Below, one piece after another: positions 1-8,521 of a DNA stretch of 64,000 nt (positions within the stretch are counted from its first letter, which is position 1; each line of letters opens with the position of its first letter). The translations under genes were made by a program, and so were the position numbers. Origin of the DNA: Maridesulfovibrio bastinii DSM 16055 (GTDB lineage Bacteria > Desulfobacterota > Desulfovibrionia > Desulfovibrionales > Desulfovibrionaceae); assembly GCF_000429985.1 (NCBI RefSeq), contig NZ_KE387015.1, positions 47,499 to 111,498 of the forward strand, written 5' to 3'. The notes beneath the pieces were generated by a model. That model made no database searches. It saw only the letters and a program-made list of their open reading frames with translations, and had not been told where the DNA came from.

Positions 1-2
1 AC

Positions 3-947
3 CAGTTCTTCCATGAAGTCAACGAAAGAGACAAATTTGAAGCTCTCTGCCGTGTAATTGACGCTCAGGAAGGATTTTACGGTCTGGTATTCTGCCGTAC
101 AAAGGCTGATACCGACCGCATAGCATCACTTCTGGCTGAAAAAGGATACCCTGCTGATCCAATTCACGGAGATCTTTCTCAGGCAAGGCGCGAAGAAATC
201 CTTTCCCGTTTTAAACGTGGCCGCTGCAAAATTCTCGTGGCAACCGATGTTGCAGCACGCGGAATTGATGTTCCCGACCTTACACACGTTGTAAACTTCT
301 CCCTGCCTCAGGACCCGGAAAGTTATGTTCACCGCATCGGACGTACCGGCAGAGCTGGTAAATCCGGAGTTGCGGTTACGATCATCGCTCCGCATGAATT
401 CGGACGCTTCAAGTTTATAACCCGCAATGCAGGCTTTAAACAGGTTCAGAAACGCCCTCTTCCTAAAGTTGAGGATGTAATCGAAGCTAAAAAAGCACGC
501 CTTGGCGCTGAGCTTACAGCAATAGCTGAAAGCGGAAAGCACCTTTCCTATATCAGTCTGGCTGAAGAGCTGCTTGATGGCGGAGAGCCGGTCGAAATCA
601 TTGCAACCATGCTCAAAAGATCTTTCGGAAACGAACTTGATATCAATAGCTACAGAAAAATTGAGGATGTCAAAGGATTTTCTCAAAATGGCGGTGGCTC
701 TAGAAATGCAAGAGGTTCAAGAGTTCGCCTGACAGCAGAAATAGGCCGCGCTCACGGTATGACCCCTCGCAAGTTCGTGGACATGATCGCTCGCAAAGCC
801 CGTATCCATCCGGTCAGAGTTCAGAATGTCAAAATTAACGGTAAATACTCCACATTTACTGTTCCTGCATCTGAAACAGATGGAATTCTGAGAGCTCTCA
901 ACCACTCAACCAGAGATGGCAGACCTTTCGCTAGAAGACGCAAATAG
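3..947 (+). CDS. DEAD-box ATP-dependent RNA helicase, C-terminal part (5' end outside window)
   Basis: The reading frame is open from the window edge, so the N-terminal ATPase lobe with the DEAD box is missing here. What remains is the second RecA-like lobe, with motif V (VATDVAARGID) and motif VI (YVHRIGRTGRAGKSG), needed for ATP-driven RNA unwinding. The last 70 or so residues (RVRLTAEIGRAHGMTPRKF onward) look like the DbpA/DeaD-type RNA-binding domain, followed by a basic RRRK tail. That places it in the DeaD/CsdA/DbpA group acting in ribosome assembly or cold-stress RNA remodelling. A strong terminator follows. An internal ATG at 237 also opens the frame but lies inside the helicase domain and is not a credible start. 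Confidence 0.93.
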   Translation, partial: QFFHEVNERDKFEALCRVIDAQEGFYGLVFCRTKADTDRIASLLAEKGYPADPIHGDLSQARREEILSRFKRGRCKILVATDVAARGIDVPDLTHVVNFSLPQDPESYVHRIGRTGRAGKSGVAVTIIAPHEFGRFKFITRNAGFKQVQKRPLPKVEDVIEAKKARLGAELTAIAESGKHLSYISLAEELLDGGEPVEIIATMLKRSFGNELDINSYRKIEDVKGFSQNGGGSRNARGSRVRLTAEIGRAHGMTPRKFVDMIARKARIHPVRVQNVKINGKYSTFTVPASETDGILRALNHSTRDGRPFARRRK

Positions 948-967
948 TATCAATTACCATAAATAAA

Positions 968-1007
968 AAAACAGCCCCTTTGAATTTCAAAGGGGCTGTT
1001 TTTTTTA
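968..1007. terminator. Bidirectional intrinsic terminator between helicase and octahaem cytochrome gene
   Basis: A stem of about 13 bp (AACAGCCCCTTTGA paired with its complement, loop ATT) is followed by eight T on the plus strand and preceded by an A run. It can therefore serve both converging genes. Confidence 0.9.
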
Positions 1008-1066
1008 TTCAAATCGCGCCTCGATATTAAGTTACAAGGCAACCAGATATCATGGAACAGCTAAGA

Positions 1067-3532
1067 TTACTCCAAGCCCATCCCCGGATGATGCGCCGGG
1101 TACTCCATTTCATTTTCATGGCAGACGGTACAAGTACCTCCTGATCCTACTGGTTTAGCTTCTCCCATCAGGCGAATAGCTCCCATATTATCAAGTTCAT
1201 TTTCGGATGGAAATACAGCGTGCGGAGCGTCATGGCATGCTGCACACATTATGGCAGACATGTCTCCTTTACGATTACTGTAAAGTTCTGCTTTATCACC
1301 ATTCCAGACATTGAAGGCTGAAAAAGCTATCGGGTCGCTGAAATCCTCATGGCAGGTCAGGCAATCAGGTTCCTGTTTCCAGGCCTGCCTTGGATTAATT
1401 TCTTCAGCTGAATTGAAATCAGAACTTGTAGCAAGCAGTTTCAAAAACCTTCCTGATGAATGCACTGAAGCTTCACCTTTAAGCAAAGCAATAGCCTGAT
1501 CCTCTATATAGCCATGGCAGTTAACACATTCGAGGCCGACTGAAGTGTGAAAACCACGCATACTTTCAGGTGGATGACACATTGTGCAGGCATCATTAGA
1601 CCGTCCACTTAAATACACGGCATGGAAACCGTGAAGAGCTGCGGAAACACCAAGCTGACTTTTACCATTGTGACATGAAGAGCATTTTACCTGCTCACCT
1701 TTTTCAACCAGTGAACAAAAATCAGTTCTGTTGTCACGGTCATGAGTTCTCAAAATATCCATAGCGGTGCTATCGGCCAGACCGCCAGTCTCTGAAAATG
1801 ATTTCCCGCCATGACAGTTGTAGCAGTTCATTCTTGAGGTTGCCGGAACATCAGTCACGGTTGAAGCGATTACTTTGCCATCACTGTCACGGGCTTCTAC
1901 CTCGGCCACGGGCAGGGGATCGTAACCATCTGCCGTGGTTGATTTATATATAATCAGCTCAGACTCGAAATAGCCATCTCCAGCAACCATTTTATATTCA
2001 TTTGCAGAGCCTTTGACTCTGCAAACCAATGAGACATCATCTGTTATAACTTCAGGAGAATCACCTTTAAGAATCAGTTGTGCGCGCAGCTGATTTCCCT
2101 GACTTGATGCAAACTGAATCATGCCATCATTGCTCACAATGCTCATTCCCTGCAACGGCCAGGCAAGCAGAACATATTCTCCGTCAGCGGCTTTCTGAAC
2201 GGCATTATCTTTTTGAGTAATCCCTTGCGGTGAAGCATGGTTATAACCATTCAACTCTTCGGTGATATAATCGGCCAACGCCATTCTTTCACTTTTATCA
2301 CCGAAAAACGGAGGCATATACCTGCTGAGTTTTCCCATTCCAGAAAGAAAAGCATCCATACCCGCAGGAGAATATTTTGAGGTTCTCTTTTTTATATCAT
2401 TAAGAGGTCCGCCTATGGAATGACAGGATGCACACTGCATCTGAAACAGCCATCTGCCGGCATCCATTCTATTTTTATCAGTTATCTGACGTAAATCCTC
2501 AGGGGCCCACTTTGCATGTTTGAAAAAGCTGTTACCCTGCATTTCAGCTGCTTTATCAACCAGCACCGAGTTTGAATACATATATCCCCAGATAACAAAC
2601 GGTTTTCTACCTGCTTCACGAATAAATTCAAACGATCCAGTAAGCCCGAGAGCAAGAATAAGAAGCAGTACGGCCCCGGATAGTTTGACTTTTCGGGGCA
2701 TGCAGAAAGACATAATAAGTCCGCCAATAAAAACCACAGGGGCGAGATATTGAAACCACTGCATAAAGTAGTGAATGCGGTGGGACTGATCAAACATCAG
2801 TTCACTTTGTGCGGCAGGAAGAGCCTTTATATACCACCATCCGCAAGGAAGCATGAACAGAAAGCCTACCAGAGTCCATAAACTGCATAACCGGACCATG
2901 GAGCACCTGATTTTAGTATCCTTTATCCACGTTGAGGTCACATAGCCGAAAAGACCGGCCAGCATGATACAGATAAAAGTTCTGAATAAAAGTGATGGCC
3001 AGAAAGTGTCATTAAAAAAGCCCTGCCAGAAACTTCCGCTTTCGAGCCAGCCACCCGGAGTCAGCATAAATGCAATTATGCCGTTAACCAGAAAAAGAGA
3101 CATCCATGCAAAAGCAAAATAAAGCCAGCCAACCCGCATATGATCCCTGCGGTCCATTTTCTTCCATGAATAAAAATATACAAGCAGGGCTACAATTTCC
3201 CCGGCAAAACAGACCCACTCCGAGGCCCACGCAAAAACAAATTGTCTTATAAGTGTCAGTGTACCCTGAGGACTCAGTAAAGAAATGATGAACCAGATAG
3301 CAACACCGGTCACTCCACCGAAAACCATAGTCAACAAAAGGAAAAATTTGGAATGTTTCCGCACATATTCCAGCAATTCTTCAGAACCGCTTTTATAAGC
3401 CTGCCTTTCACTTACAACCAGAAATAATCCGCCACCGACAGCAAATTGTGCAACAAAAACATGAACCGTAGCAATGAGGGCGATCCAAAATCCTCCGCCT
3501 AATGCCGTAAGATGCCATATCGGATATTCCAT
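1067..3532 (-). CDS. Membrane cytochrome: cytochrome bd subunit I-like domain fused to an octahaem c-type domain
   Basis: 821 residues. The first ~340 contain about eight or nine hydrophobic helices resembling CydA: a His in helix 1 (IATVHVFVAQ) at the place of the CydA helix-1 haem ligand, two Glu in a later helix (ASEWVCFAGE), and a REAGRKPF motif resembling the CydA GRQPW element. By eye I do not find the second CydA histidine ligand in this chain. From about residue 364 the protein is extracytoplasmic and carries eight CxxCH haem c sites (CASCH, CYNCH, CSSCH, CTMCH, CVNCH, CLTCH, CAACH, CTVCH). The gene follows its partner with a 3-nt gap. A role in moving electrons between menaquinol and periplasmic haems is inferred. 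Some bd-superfamily members with c-haem domains have been described; whether this belongs to them needs a tree. Confidence 0.8.
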   Translation of the reverse strand: MEYPIWHLTALGGGFWIALIATVHVFVAQFAVGGGLFLVVSERQAYKSGSEELLEYVRKHSKFFLLLTMVFGGVTGVAIWFIISLLSPQGTLTLIRQFVFAWASEWVCFAGEIVALLVYFYSWKKMDRRDHMRVGWLYFAFAWMSLFLVNGIIAFMLTPGGWLESGSFWQGFFNDTFWPSLLFRTFICIMLAGLFGYVTSTWIKDTKIRCSMVRLCSLWTLVGFLFMLPCGWWYIKALPAAQSELMFDQSHRIHYFMQWFQYLAPVVFIGGLIMSFCMPRKVKLSGAVLLLILALGLTGSFEFIREAGRKPFVIWGYMYSNSVLVDKAAEMQGNSFFKHAKWAPEDLRQITDKNRMDAGRWLFQMQCASCHSIGGPLNDIKKRTSKYSPAGMDAFLSGMGKLSRYMPPFFGDKSERMALADYITEELNGYNHASPQGITQKDNAVQKAADGEYVLLAWPLQGMSIVSNDGMIQFASSQGNQLRAQLILKGDSPEVITDDVSLVCRVKGSANEYKMVAGDGYFESELIIYKSTTADGYDPLPVAEVEARDSDGKVIASTVTDVPATSRMNCYNCHGGKSFSETGGLADSTAMDILRTHDRDNRTDFCSLVEKGEQVKCSSCHNGKSQLGVSAALHGFHAVYLSGRSNDACTMCHPPESMRGFHTSVGLECVNCHGYIEDQAIALLKGEASVHSSGRFLKLLATSSDFNSAEEINPRQAWKQEPDCLTCHEDFSDPIAFSAFNVWNGDKAELYSNRKGDMSAIMCAACHDAPHAVFPSENELDNMGAIRLMGEAKPVGSGGTCTVCHENEMEYPAHHPGMGLE

Positions 3533-3535
3533 CTT

Positions 3536-4576
3536 CTAACTCCTTTCAGCCTTCAGCCAGAGTCTGATCATATATGTTATCGCAACAATTCCTATGGTGA
3601 CAAAGCCATAAAACATGAGCATAGGAGTCCACTGCCCCGATACCGTGAGGTGTTCGATTTTAAAATACGGTTCAAGGTAAAAATTTCGCAGAAAGTGTCT
3701 TTCCACGGACATGAGCAGCACAGTAATTACAGTTGAGATGACAGCCATGCGGACCCGGAGATTCATACCGGAATGAATCATTAATGCAGCAAAAATCAAC
3801 ACTACAACCAGAATCAGGGTGCTAAGAATGTCCTGCCCCATAAATTTCATCATAATATTTTCAGGTATCGAAAAAAGAAACCATATCCCTGCAACCAGAT
3901 TTACAAGAGTCCCTCTTACAAACCAGCGCATACCATGTTCTATAAAGGAATTATCCTTGTTCCAGCTGCCTACAAGAGCGACAAAAAGGCCGCCTATCGC
4001 AAGTGCCGCTATAAAGAAATGCAGATATCTCGGTATAATCGTAGGATCATCAAGATTAAGTATCGTTCCGTAAGGGTTTTTGAAATAATCCGGCCAATGC
4101 TCGGGACGCAGCATCAGGGTCATATTATTAGTGAACATAAATGAAATGTAGACCATCATGGCAATGACACAGACTAAAAGAAACCTGCGCCGACCAGCGG
4201 ATAAGCTCTTGTAACTGAAATCATATAGATACAGCCCATAGTAGGCCAGCAGCAACACTCCTATAAGCGCAAGCCAGTAAGCAGACATAAGTACTGAGGC
4301 CGGGTAATCAAAATTCCCGTAAAGAGTCTGCAAAAACAATAGCGGGGCAACCCCGGCATTTATAGTCAGGGCAAGTAACGTAGGCAGCTTGCGTGATAAT
4401 TCTCTGGAAATCTCACTCTGCCCTTTCAAACCTCTGACTAGCGCAATCACAGTCCCGCCGAACACTGCATTCATAAAAAGAATATGAGCCGCGAAAGTCA
4501 CAACCAGAAGAACTTCCGGCCAGAAAGGATGGACCGGAATAACTTCCATTGTCGGAATCAGTGATTCTGGTGTCAT
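3536..4576 (-). CDS. Polytopic membrane protein, cytochrome bd subunit I-like partner
   Basis: 346 residues with about nine predicted helices and no soluble domain. Helix 1 has a His (FAAHILFMNAVFGG) and a later helix has another (PRYLHFFIAALAIGG). By eye these match the two CydA histidines that bind haem b, whereas the downstream fusion protein keeps only the first. I therefore read the pair as a heterodimer of two CydA-like chains, one carrying the octahaem domain, rather than a normal CydAB pair. It is the first gene of a two-gene minus-strand operon and has a good ribosome site (GGAGGAAATAA before ATG). No CydB or CydX-like gene is seen nearby. Haem content and substrate cannot be settled from sequence. 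Confidence 0.65.
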   Translation of the reverse strand: MTPESLIPTMEVIPVHPFWPEVLLVVTFAAHILFMNAVFGGTVIALVRGLKGQSEISRELSRKLPTLLALTINAGVAPLLFLQTLYGNFDYPASVLMSAYWLALIGVLLLAYYGLYLYDFSYKSLSAGRRRFLLVCVIAMMVYISFMFTNNMTLMLRPEHWPDYFKNPYGTILNLDDPTIIPRYLHFFIAALAIGGLFVALVGSWNKDNSFIEHGMRWFVRGTLVNLVAGIWFLFSIPENIMMKFMGQDILSTLILVVVLIFAALMIHSGMNLRVRMAVISTVITVLLMSVERHFLRNFYLEPYFKIEHLTVSGQWTPMLMFYGFVTIGIVAITYMIRLWLKAERS

Positions 4577-4748
4577 TTATTTCCTCCAATAAAACGGATT
4601 ACATCTATACGCTGAATAACAGATACGGATTTTTATTACAAATACGGTTCTATTATTACTATGTAATTTTATAAGCATTTACAAATAGGATTATTCTGTA
4701 AAAATAGCTTGCTTTTTCTACGCAGAGTAAATATACACATTTCTCCGT

Positions 4749-4835
4749 GCCGAAGTGGTGGAATTGGTAGACACGCTAGGTTCAGGGTCTAGTGGGGGTT
4801 CCCCCGTGGAAGTTCGAGTCTTCTCTTCGGCACCA
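4749..4835 (+). tRNA. tRNA-Leu (anticodon CAG)
   Basis: The 7-bp acceptor stem GCCGAAG/CTTCGGC is perfect, with an encoded CCA end. The D-arm region is GGTGGAATTGGTAGAC and the anticodon loop TTCAGGG contains CAG at 4783-4785. A long variable arm (GTGGGGGTTCCCCCGT) marks a class II tRNA, and the T-arm has GTTCGAGTC. The anticodon reads CUG leucine codons. Confidence 0.97.
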
Positions 4836-4848
4836 TTTTGAATAGAAC

Positions 4849-4884
4849 AGCCTTCAGTCAATGACTGGAGGCTTTTTCTTTTTT
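4849..4884 (+). terminator. Intrinsic terminator of the tRNA-Leu gene
   Basis: A 12-bp stem AGCCTTCAGTCA/TGACTGGAGGCT with one G-U pair is followed by TTTTTCTTTTTT, just after the tRNA CCA end. Confidence 0.88.
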
Positions 4885-5155
4885 AGCAGCCTGCCTGAAA
4901 AATTATATATGCAGCAACTTTAACCACCAACTGATCCACTTTTCCCGCCACTGATCCTTAAAGTAAATTCTGCACTAGCAGTTTAAGCATAAGACTGTAT
5001 AGCAAGTACGCTATGAGTACTGATTCGTAGTCATGCTCGTTCATTTTTACTAGTAAACACCTGCCTTAAATACACTAAACAGCAATAAGCACGGTATAAA
5101 TTTATATCTACTTAAATCTTAATGATTATCTCGGTAAAATTAACAGATATTAAAT
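4885..5155. other. Non-coding stretch, no gene seen
   Basis: No open frame of useful length or convincing RNA. It holds two copies of ACTGATCC (4930-4937 and 4950-4957) set 20 bp apart. Such spaced short repeats can be remains of a transposon end, but there is no transposase or partner end here. Confidence 0.4.
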
Positions 5156-5191
5156 AAAAATCCCGCAAGTTCGAACTTGCGGGATTTTTAA
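5156..5191. terminator. Intrinsic terminator downstream of secreted protein gene
   Basis: A nearly perfect palindrome (AATCCCGCAAGTTC and its complement) is flanked by A5 on the left and T5 on the right. It can terminate transcription from the minus-strand gene to its right. Confidence 0.85.
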
Positions 5192-5239
5192 TTCCAAATA
5201 TCTTCATTCGGATCAATGACCCGAGATGCATTATGCAGG

Positions 5240-6040
5240 CTATGAGCCTATAGGAACAACGACTACTCTGCGCGATACCGGGGCTTCAGTTTCCATATCT
5301 CCAACGTGGATGTATACGTTATCCACTTCCATTGTTCCTGTTCCTTCGGGAGTACCATTAAATTTGATACGAACAACCTTGTTGTTCATTGTTTCAACAC
5401 CGTCATTGCGTTCCTGAAAAAGTCTGCATCTGCCACCACAATTAGTGAGATATGCCTCAGCATCAGAAACCTGAACAGATGAAGTATGGACTTTATACAA
5501 TTCATCAGACTCATTCAGGTACAGCCGGCTCAGCCCGTAAACTTCCCTCAGGCTACTGTCATCAACAGCCTGACGCCTGCATAAAGCTTCGTTATAAAAT
5601 CCGGTGGAATCCCATCTATCGTATGTTGTAAATGTATTTCTAAACCTTGTTGTAGTTGCATGCTCTGTATCAGTATTAAAGTATTCATCTCCACCATCAA
5701 CTCTAAATTCCATTTGAACACTTATTTCACCGGTTGCAGATACAAGGCGAACATCTGCTTTAAGACCATTAGCTCCTGCTGGCAGGTTCGCTACATACAG
5801 TCCATAATCAACTTCATCATTAGAAGCAGCTGATTTTGCGAAAATAAGTTTGTTGTTAGAGACATAACAGCTGACAGTACCGGAGGATTCGTCGTTGATT
5901 TCCCACTTAGTGATATCTATTTTGCCTGAAGAAAAGTCATCATACAACACCCAGCCTGCATTAGCTGCGGTGGTGAAAAGCAGCATAACAAGTAATAAAG
6001 CCGCTGATAAAAATGTTTTTTTAGAATAAATTCCCTGCAT
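5240..6040 (-). CDS. Secreted protein of unknown function
   Basis: 266 residues. The N-terminus is a standard Sec signal peptide (KKTF, a hydrophobic run, then AANA before GW), so the mature protein should be periplasmic or exported. The mature part begins WVLYDDFSSGKID and continues with beta-rich, Asp/Ser-rich sequence and a final EVDNVYIHVGD. This reminds me of concanavalin-like jelly-roll domains, where an opening DDFS and a closing D-N-V-x-I strand are common. That is an impression, not an assignment. There are four Cys in the mature part (VSCYV, EALCRRQ, NCGGRC). It is monocistronic, with a terminator downstream and about 1 kb of AT-rich DNA upstream. Confidence 0.75.
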   Translation of the reverse strand: MQGIYSKKTFLSAALLLVMLLFTTAANAGWVLYDDFSSGKIDITKWEINDESSGTVSCYVSNNKLIFAKSAASNDEVDYGLYVANLPAGANGLKADVRLVSATGEISVQMEFRVDGGDEYFNTDTEHATTTRFRNTFTTYDRWDSTGFYNEALCRRQAVDDSSLREVYGLSRLYLNESDELYKVHTSSVQVSDAEAYLTNCGGRCRLFQERNDGVETMNNKVVRIKFNGTPEGTGTMEVDNVYIHVGDMETEAPVSRRVVVVPIGS

Positions 6041-6990
6041 AATTAAATTTTCCTTTTAATCAATTTAAGTGGATATAATAAGAACGCTTATATACATCCC
6101 TCAATTTCATTGTCAAATAAAGACTGCAACTGTACTGCAAAAAATAACTCCAGATTATATATTATTCATATTTTCAATCAATATTTAATTTTTTTGTATT
6201 TAATTTATGCTTAATTAAATTTAAAAAAACGTATTTTATGAAGAGCAAATATTCATTTAGCATTTTTATTAATTTTAACATTATATTTAAAAATAAAATT
6301 AAATCTTATTAAAACATAATTACTATTAAATTAAACTAATAATAAATATTAATAGTTATAAAAGTTACAAAATAGAAATAAAACTTAAATAAAACTGTTT
6401 TTTAGTGACCTTATTTTTAAAAAATATAACTATATATTTGTTACAATTTTGAAAACAAAAGTATTAAAAAGTTATTTATTTTTTTTATGCGTATTTTTAC
6501 ATAGATTTTACTACTACAAGCCAATTATGTCCGCCATTATAGGACGAATATCCGACCACAATATTCATAAAAATACAGGCCAAAAACACACCCCCTATTT
6601 TGATATCATAACCATTTGAAAAAAATAAACATTTTCTACAAAAACTGTGTCCTTAAACACATGCATATTTTGCTCATTATTGCTTGAAGTTGATTATAAA
6701 ATTTTGTCAGCAATTATACATTTTTTGACTACATTTGACAAAAACTTACCATTTATATATCTTCTTAATCAGAACACATCTTGTTCAGTTCTTTGTTTAT
6801 AGATACTAATCATAATACACTATTAAGTTTCTGAGCTTTCTTTTTTTTCCAAATTGCAACATTACTTTTTACGCAGTAAAACCACTTTTACTCAGAAATA
6901 GATTAGTATCATGGCAATAGTTACATTAAATTTAATGTACTTTGATGGTTTTACATTATATTATGAGTATATATTATTTTTCAAAATTAA
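6041..6990. other. Long, extremely AT-rich intergenic region
   Basis: About 950 bases with no gene on either strand. Most lines are A/T homopolymer-like runs (for example around 6181-6480), far richer in A+T than the flanking coding DNA. It must hold the promoter of the secreted-protein gene and may be curved or bound by silencing proteins. I see no convincing -35/-10 pair because AT-rich matches are everywhere. Confidence 0.5.
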
Positions 6991-6994
6991 ATGG

Positions 6995-7145
6995 GGAACG
7001 AAGTCTTTTTCAGGATTGGTTTCTCACCAATATTCCCAGCGATCTTAGAGATCGCTATCCTCTTTCAACCGCCTGAAAAAAAATAACAATTAATGTTACC
7101 CGTCATTTGAAACCAGTTCCGGAACCATCCTGTTTCCGGGCAGCA
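6995..7145 (+). promoter_or_regulatory. Structured 5' leader of the betaine transporter operon, candidate riboswitch
   Basis: A closing helix pairs TTTTTCAGG (7006-7014) with CCTGAAAAA (7072-7080). It encloses two perfect hairpins: ATTGGT/ACCAAT (7015-7031) and AGCGATCT/AGATCGCT (7038-7056). This is a three-way-junction shape with unpaired, purine-poor joining segments. Downstream, CCGGAA pairs with TTCCGG (about 7119-7139), which could be an expression platform. It lies about 250 nt before the proV-like start. The layout suggests a ligand- or ion-sensing leader, and osmolyte operons are known targets of ion or second-messenger riboswitches. I do not recognise the sequence as a known class. 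Confidence 0.5.
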
Positions 7146-7328
7146 TTTTTCACAAATCGTTACAACAGACTTTCAACGTCTGTATACACACGCCAAAAAA
7201 TACGTCATTATGCAGTTTGATCTGCGGTCAGCGTTTCTTATCTGGGAGTTCAGATCTTCCAGCCGGCTTGAAATGATTGTTTCATTTGTTTTTCGGGTAT
7301 CTGAATAAATCGATTATACGGAGAAAAA

Positions 7329-8519
7329 ATGAGTAAGATCAAAGTTGAAAATCTCTACAAAATTTTCGGAACTCAACCGGAAAAAGTAATCAAGCTTTTA
7401 GAGAACGGAGCTACTAAAAGCGAAATTATGGACAAAACCAAACACGGGGTCGGCGTAAATAATGCCAACTTCGAAGTTGAAGAAGGTGAAATTGTCGTTG
7501 TAATGGGATTGTCCGGAAGTGGTAAATCCACTCTGGTCCGCTGCATAAACCGCCTGATAGAACCCACACACGGAAAAGTTTATATTGATGACGAGGAGAT
7601 AACCTCTTTAAACCGGGACCAGCTTCGTAAAATGCGTCTCAGCAAAATGGGAATGGTTTTTCAGAACTTCGCCCTTTTCCCGCATAGAACTGTTTTGAGC
7701 AATACCCTGTATGGACTTGAGATCAAAGGCGAAGATCTTGAAAAGTCCAAAAAAGCCGCACTTGAAGCCCTTGAGCTTGTAGGACTTGCCGGATGGGAAA
7801 ACTCCTATCCGAAACAACTTTCCGGAGGAATGCAGCAGAGGGTCGGCCTTGCCCGCGCACTGGCTCTTAATCCTGATATTCTCCTCATGGACGAAGCGTT
7901 CAGTGCTCTCGATCCACTTATCCGCAGAGATATGCAGGATGAGCTCATCAATCTTCAGGACAAGATGCAAAAGACAATTCTCTTCATCAGTCATGATCTT
8001 GATGAAGCGCTGAAACTCGGTGACCGCATCGTACTGATGAAAGACGGTGAGATTGTGCAGGTCGGAACGCCGGAAGATATTCTGACAGACCCTGCCAACG
8101 ATTATGTTCGCCGTTTTGTTGAAGACGTGGACATCACCAAAGTACTCACAGCCGAATCTGTAATGAAGAAAACCGAAGCTGTCGGATATTTAAAGACAGA
8201 CGGCCCCCGCGCGGCTCTGCGTAAAATGCAGAAAAATAATATTTCAAGCCTGTTCGTCGTCAATCAGGAACGCCGCCTTGTCGGTGTTGTCGGCGCGGAA
8301 GACTGCGCAATGCTAGTGGAACAGGGCAGTAAAGATCTCACTGATGTCATTTGCACCGATATCAGAACAGTTCTTCCTGAAACGCCGGCTCAGGACCTTT
8401 TCACAATAATCCAAAACATAAACTATCCTCTGGCTGTCGTCAGCGAATCCAACCACCTTAAGGGTGTAATCGTGCGCGGAACTCTCATCGGAGCACTGGC
8501 TGAAAGAGGAGGAAACTAA
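7329..8519 (+). CDS. proV: Glycine betaine/proline ABC transporter, ATP-binding subunit
   Basis: 396 residues, the usual size for ProV/OpuAA. It has Walker A GLSGSGKST, Q-loop (VFQNFALFPHRTV), signature LSGGMQQRVGLARA, Walker B ILLMDEAFSALDP and the H-loop FISHDLDEA. After about residue 275 come two CBS domains (ending GVIVRGTLIGALAERG). In OpuA-type systems these sense ionic strength or nucleotides and gate uptake. It powers import of compatible solutes during salt stress. It is first in a tight operon: the permease start is 2 nt after its stop. The start has GGAGAAAAA upstream. The substrate could also be choline or proline betaine; the family does not decide this. Confidence 0.93.
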   Translation: MSKIKVENLYKIFGTQPEKVIKLLENGATKSEIMDKTKHGVGVNNANFEVEEGEIVVVMGLSGSGKSTLVRCINRLIEPTHGKVYIDDEEITSLNRDQLRKMRLSKMGMVFQNFALFPHRTVLSNTLYGLEIKGEDLEKSKKAALEALELVGLAGWENSYPKQLSGGMQQRVGLARALALNPDILLMDEAFSALDPLIRRDMQDELINLQDKMQKTILFISHDLDEALKLGDRIVLMKDGEIVQVGTPEDILTDPANDYVRRFVEDVDITKVLTAESVMKKTEAVGYLKTDGPRAALRKMQKNNISSLFVVNQERRLVGVVGAEDCAMLVEQGSKDLTDVICTDIRTVLPETPAQDLFTIIQNINYPLAVVSESNHLKGVIVRGTLIGALAERGGN

Positions 8520-8521
8520 AC

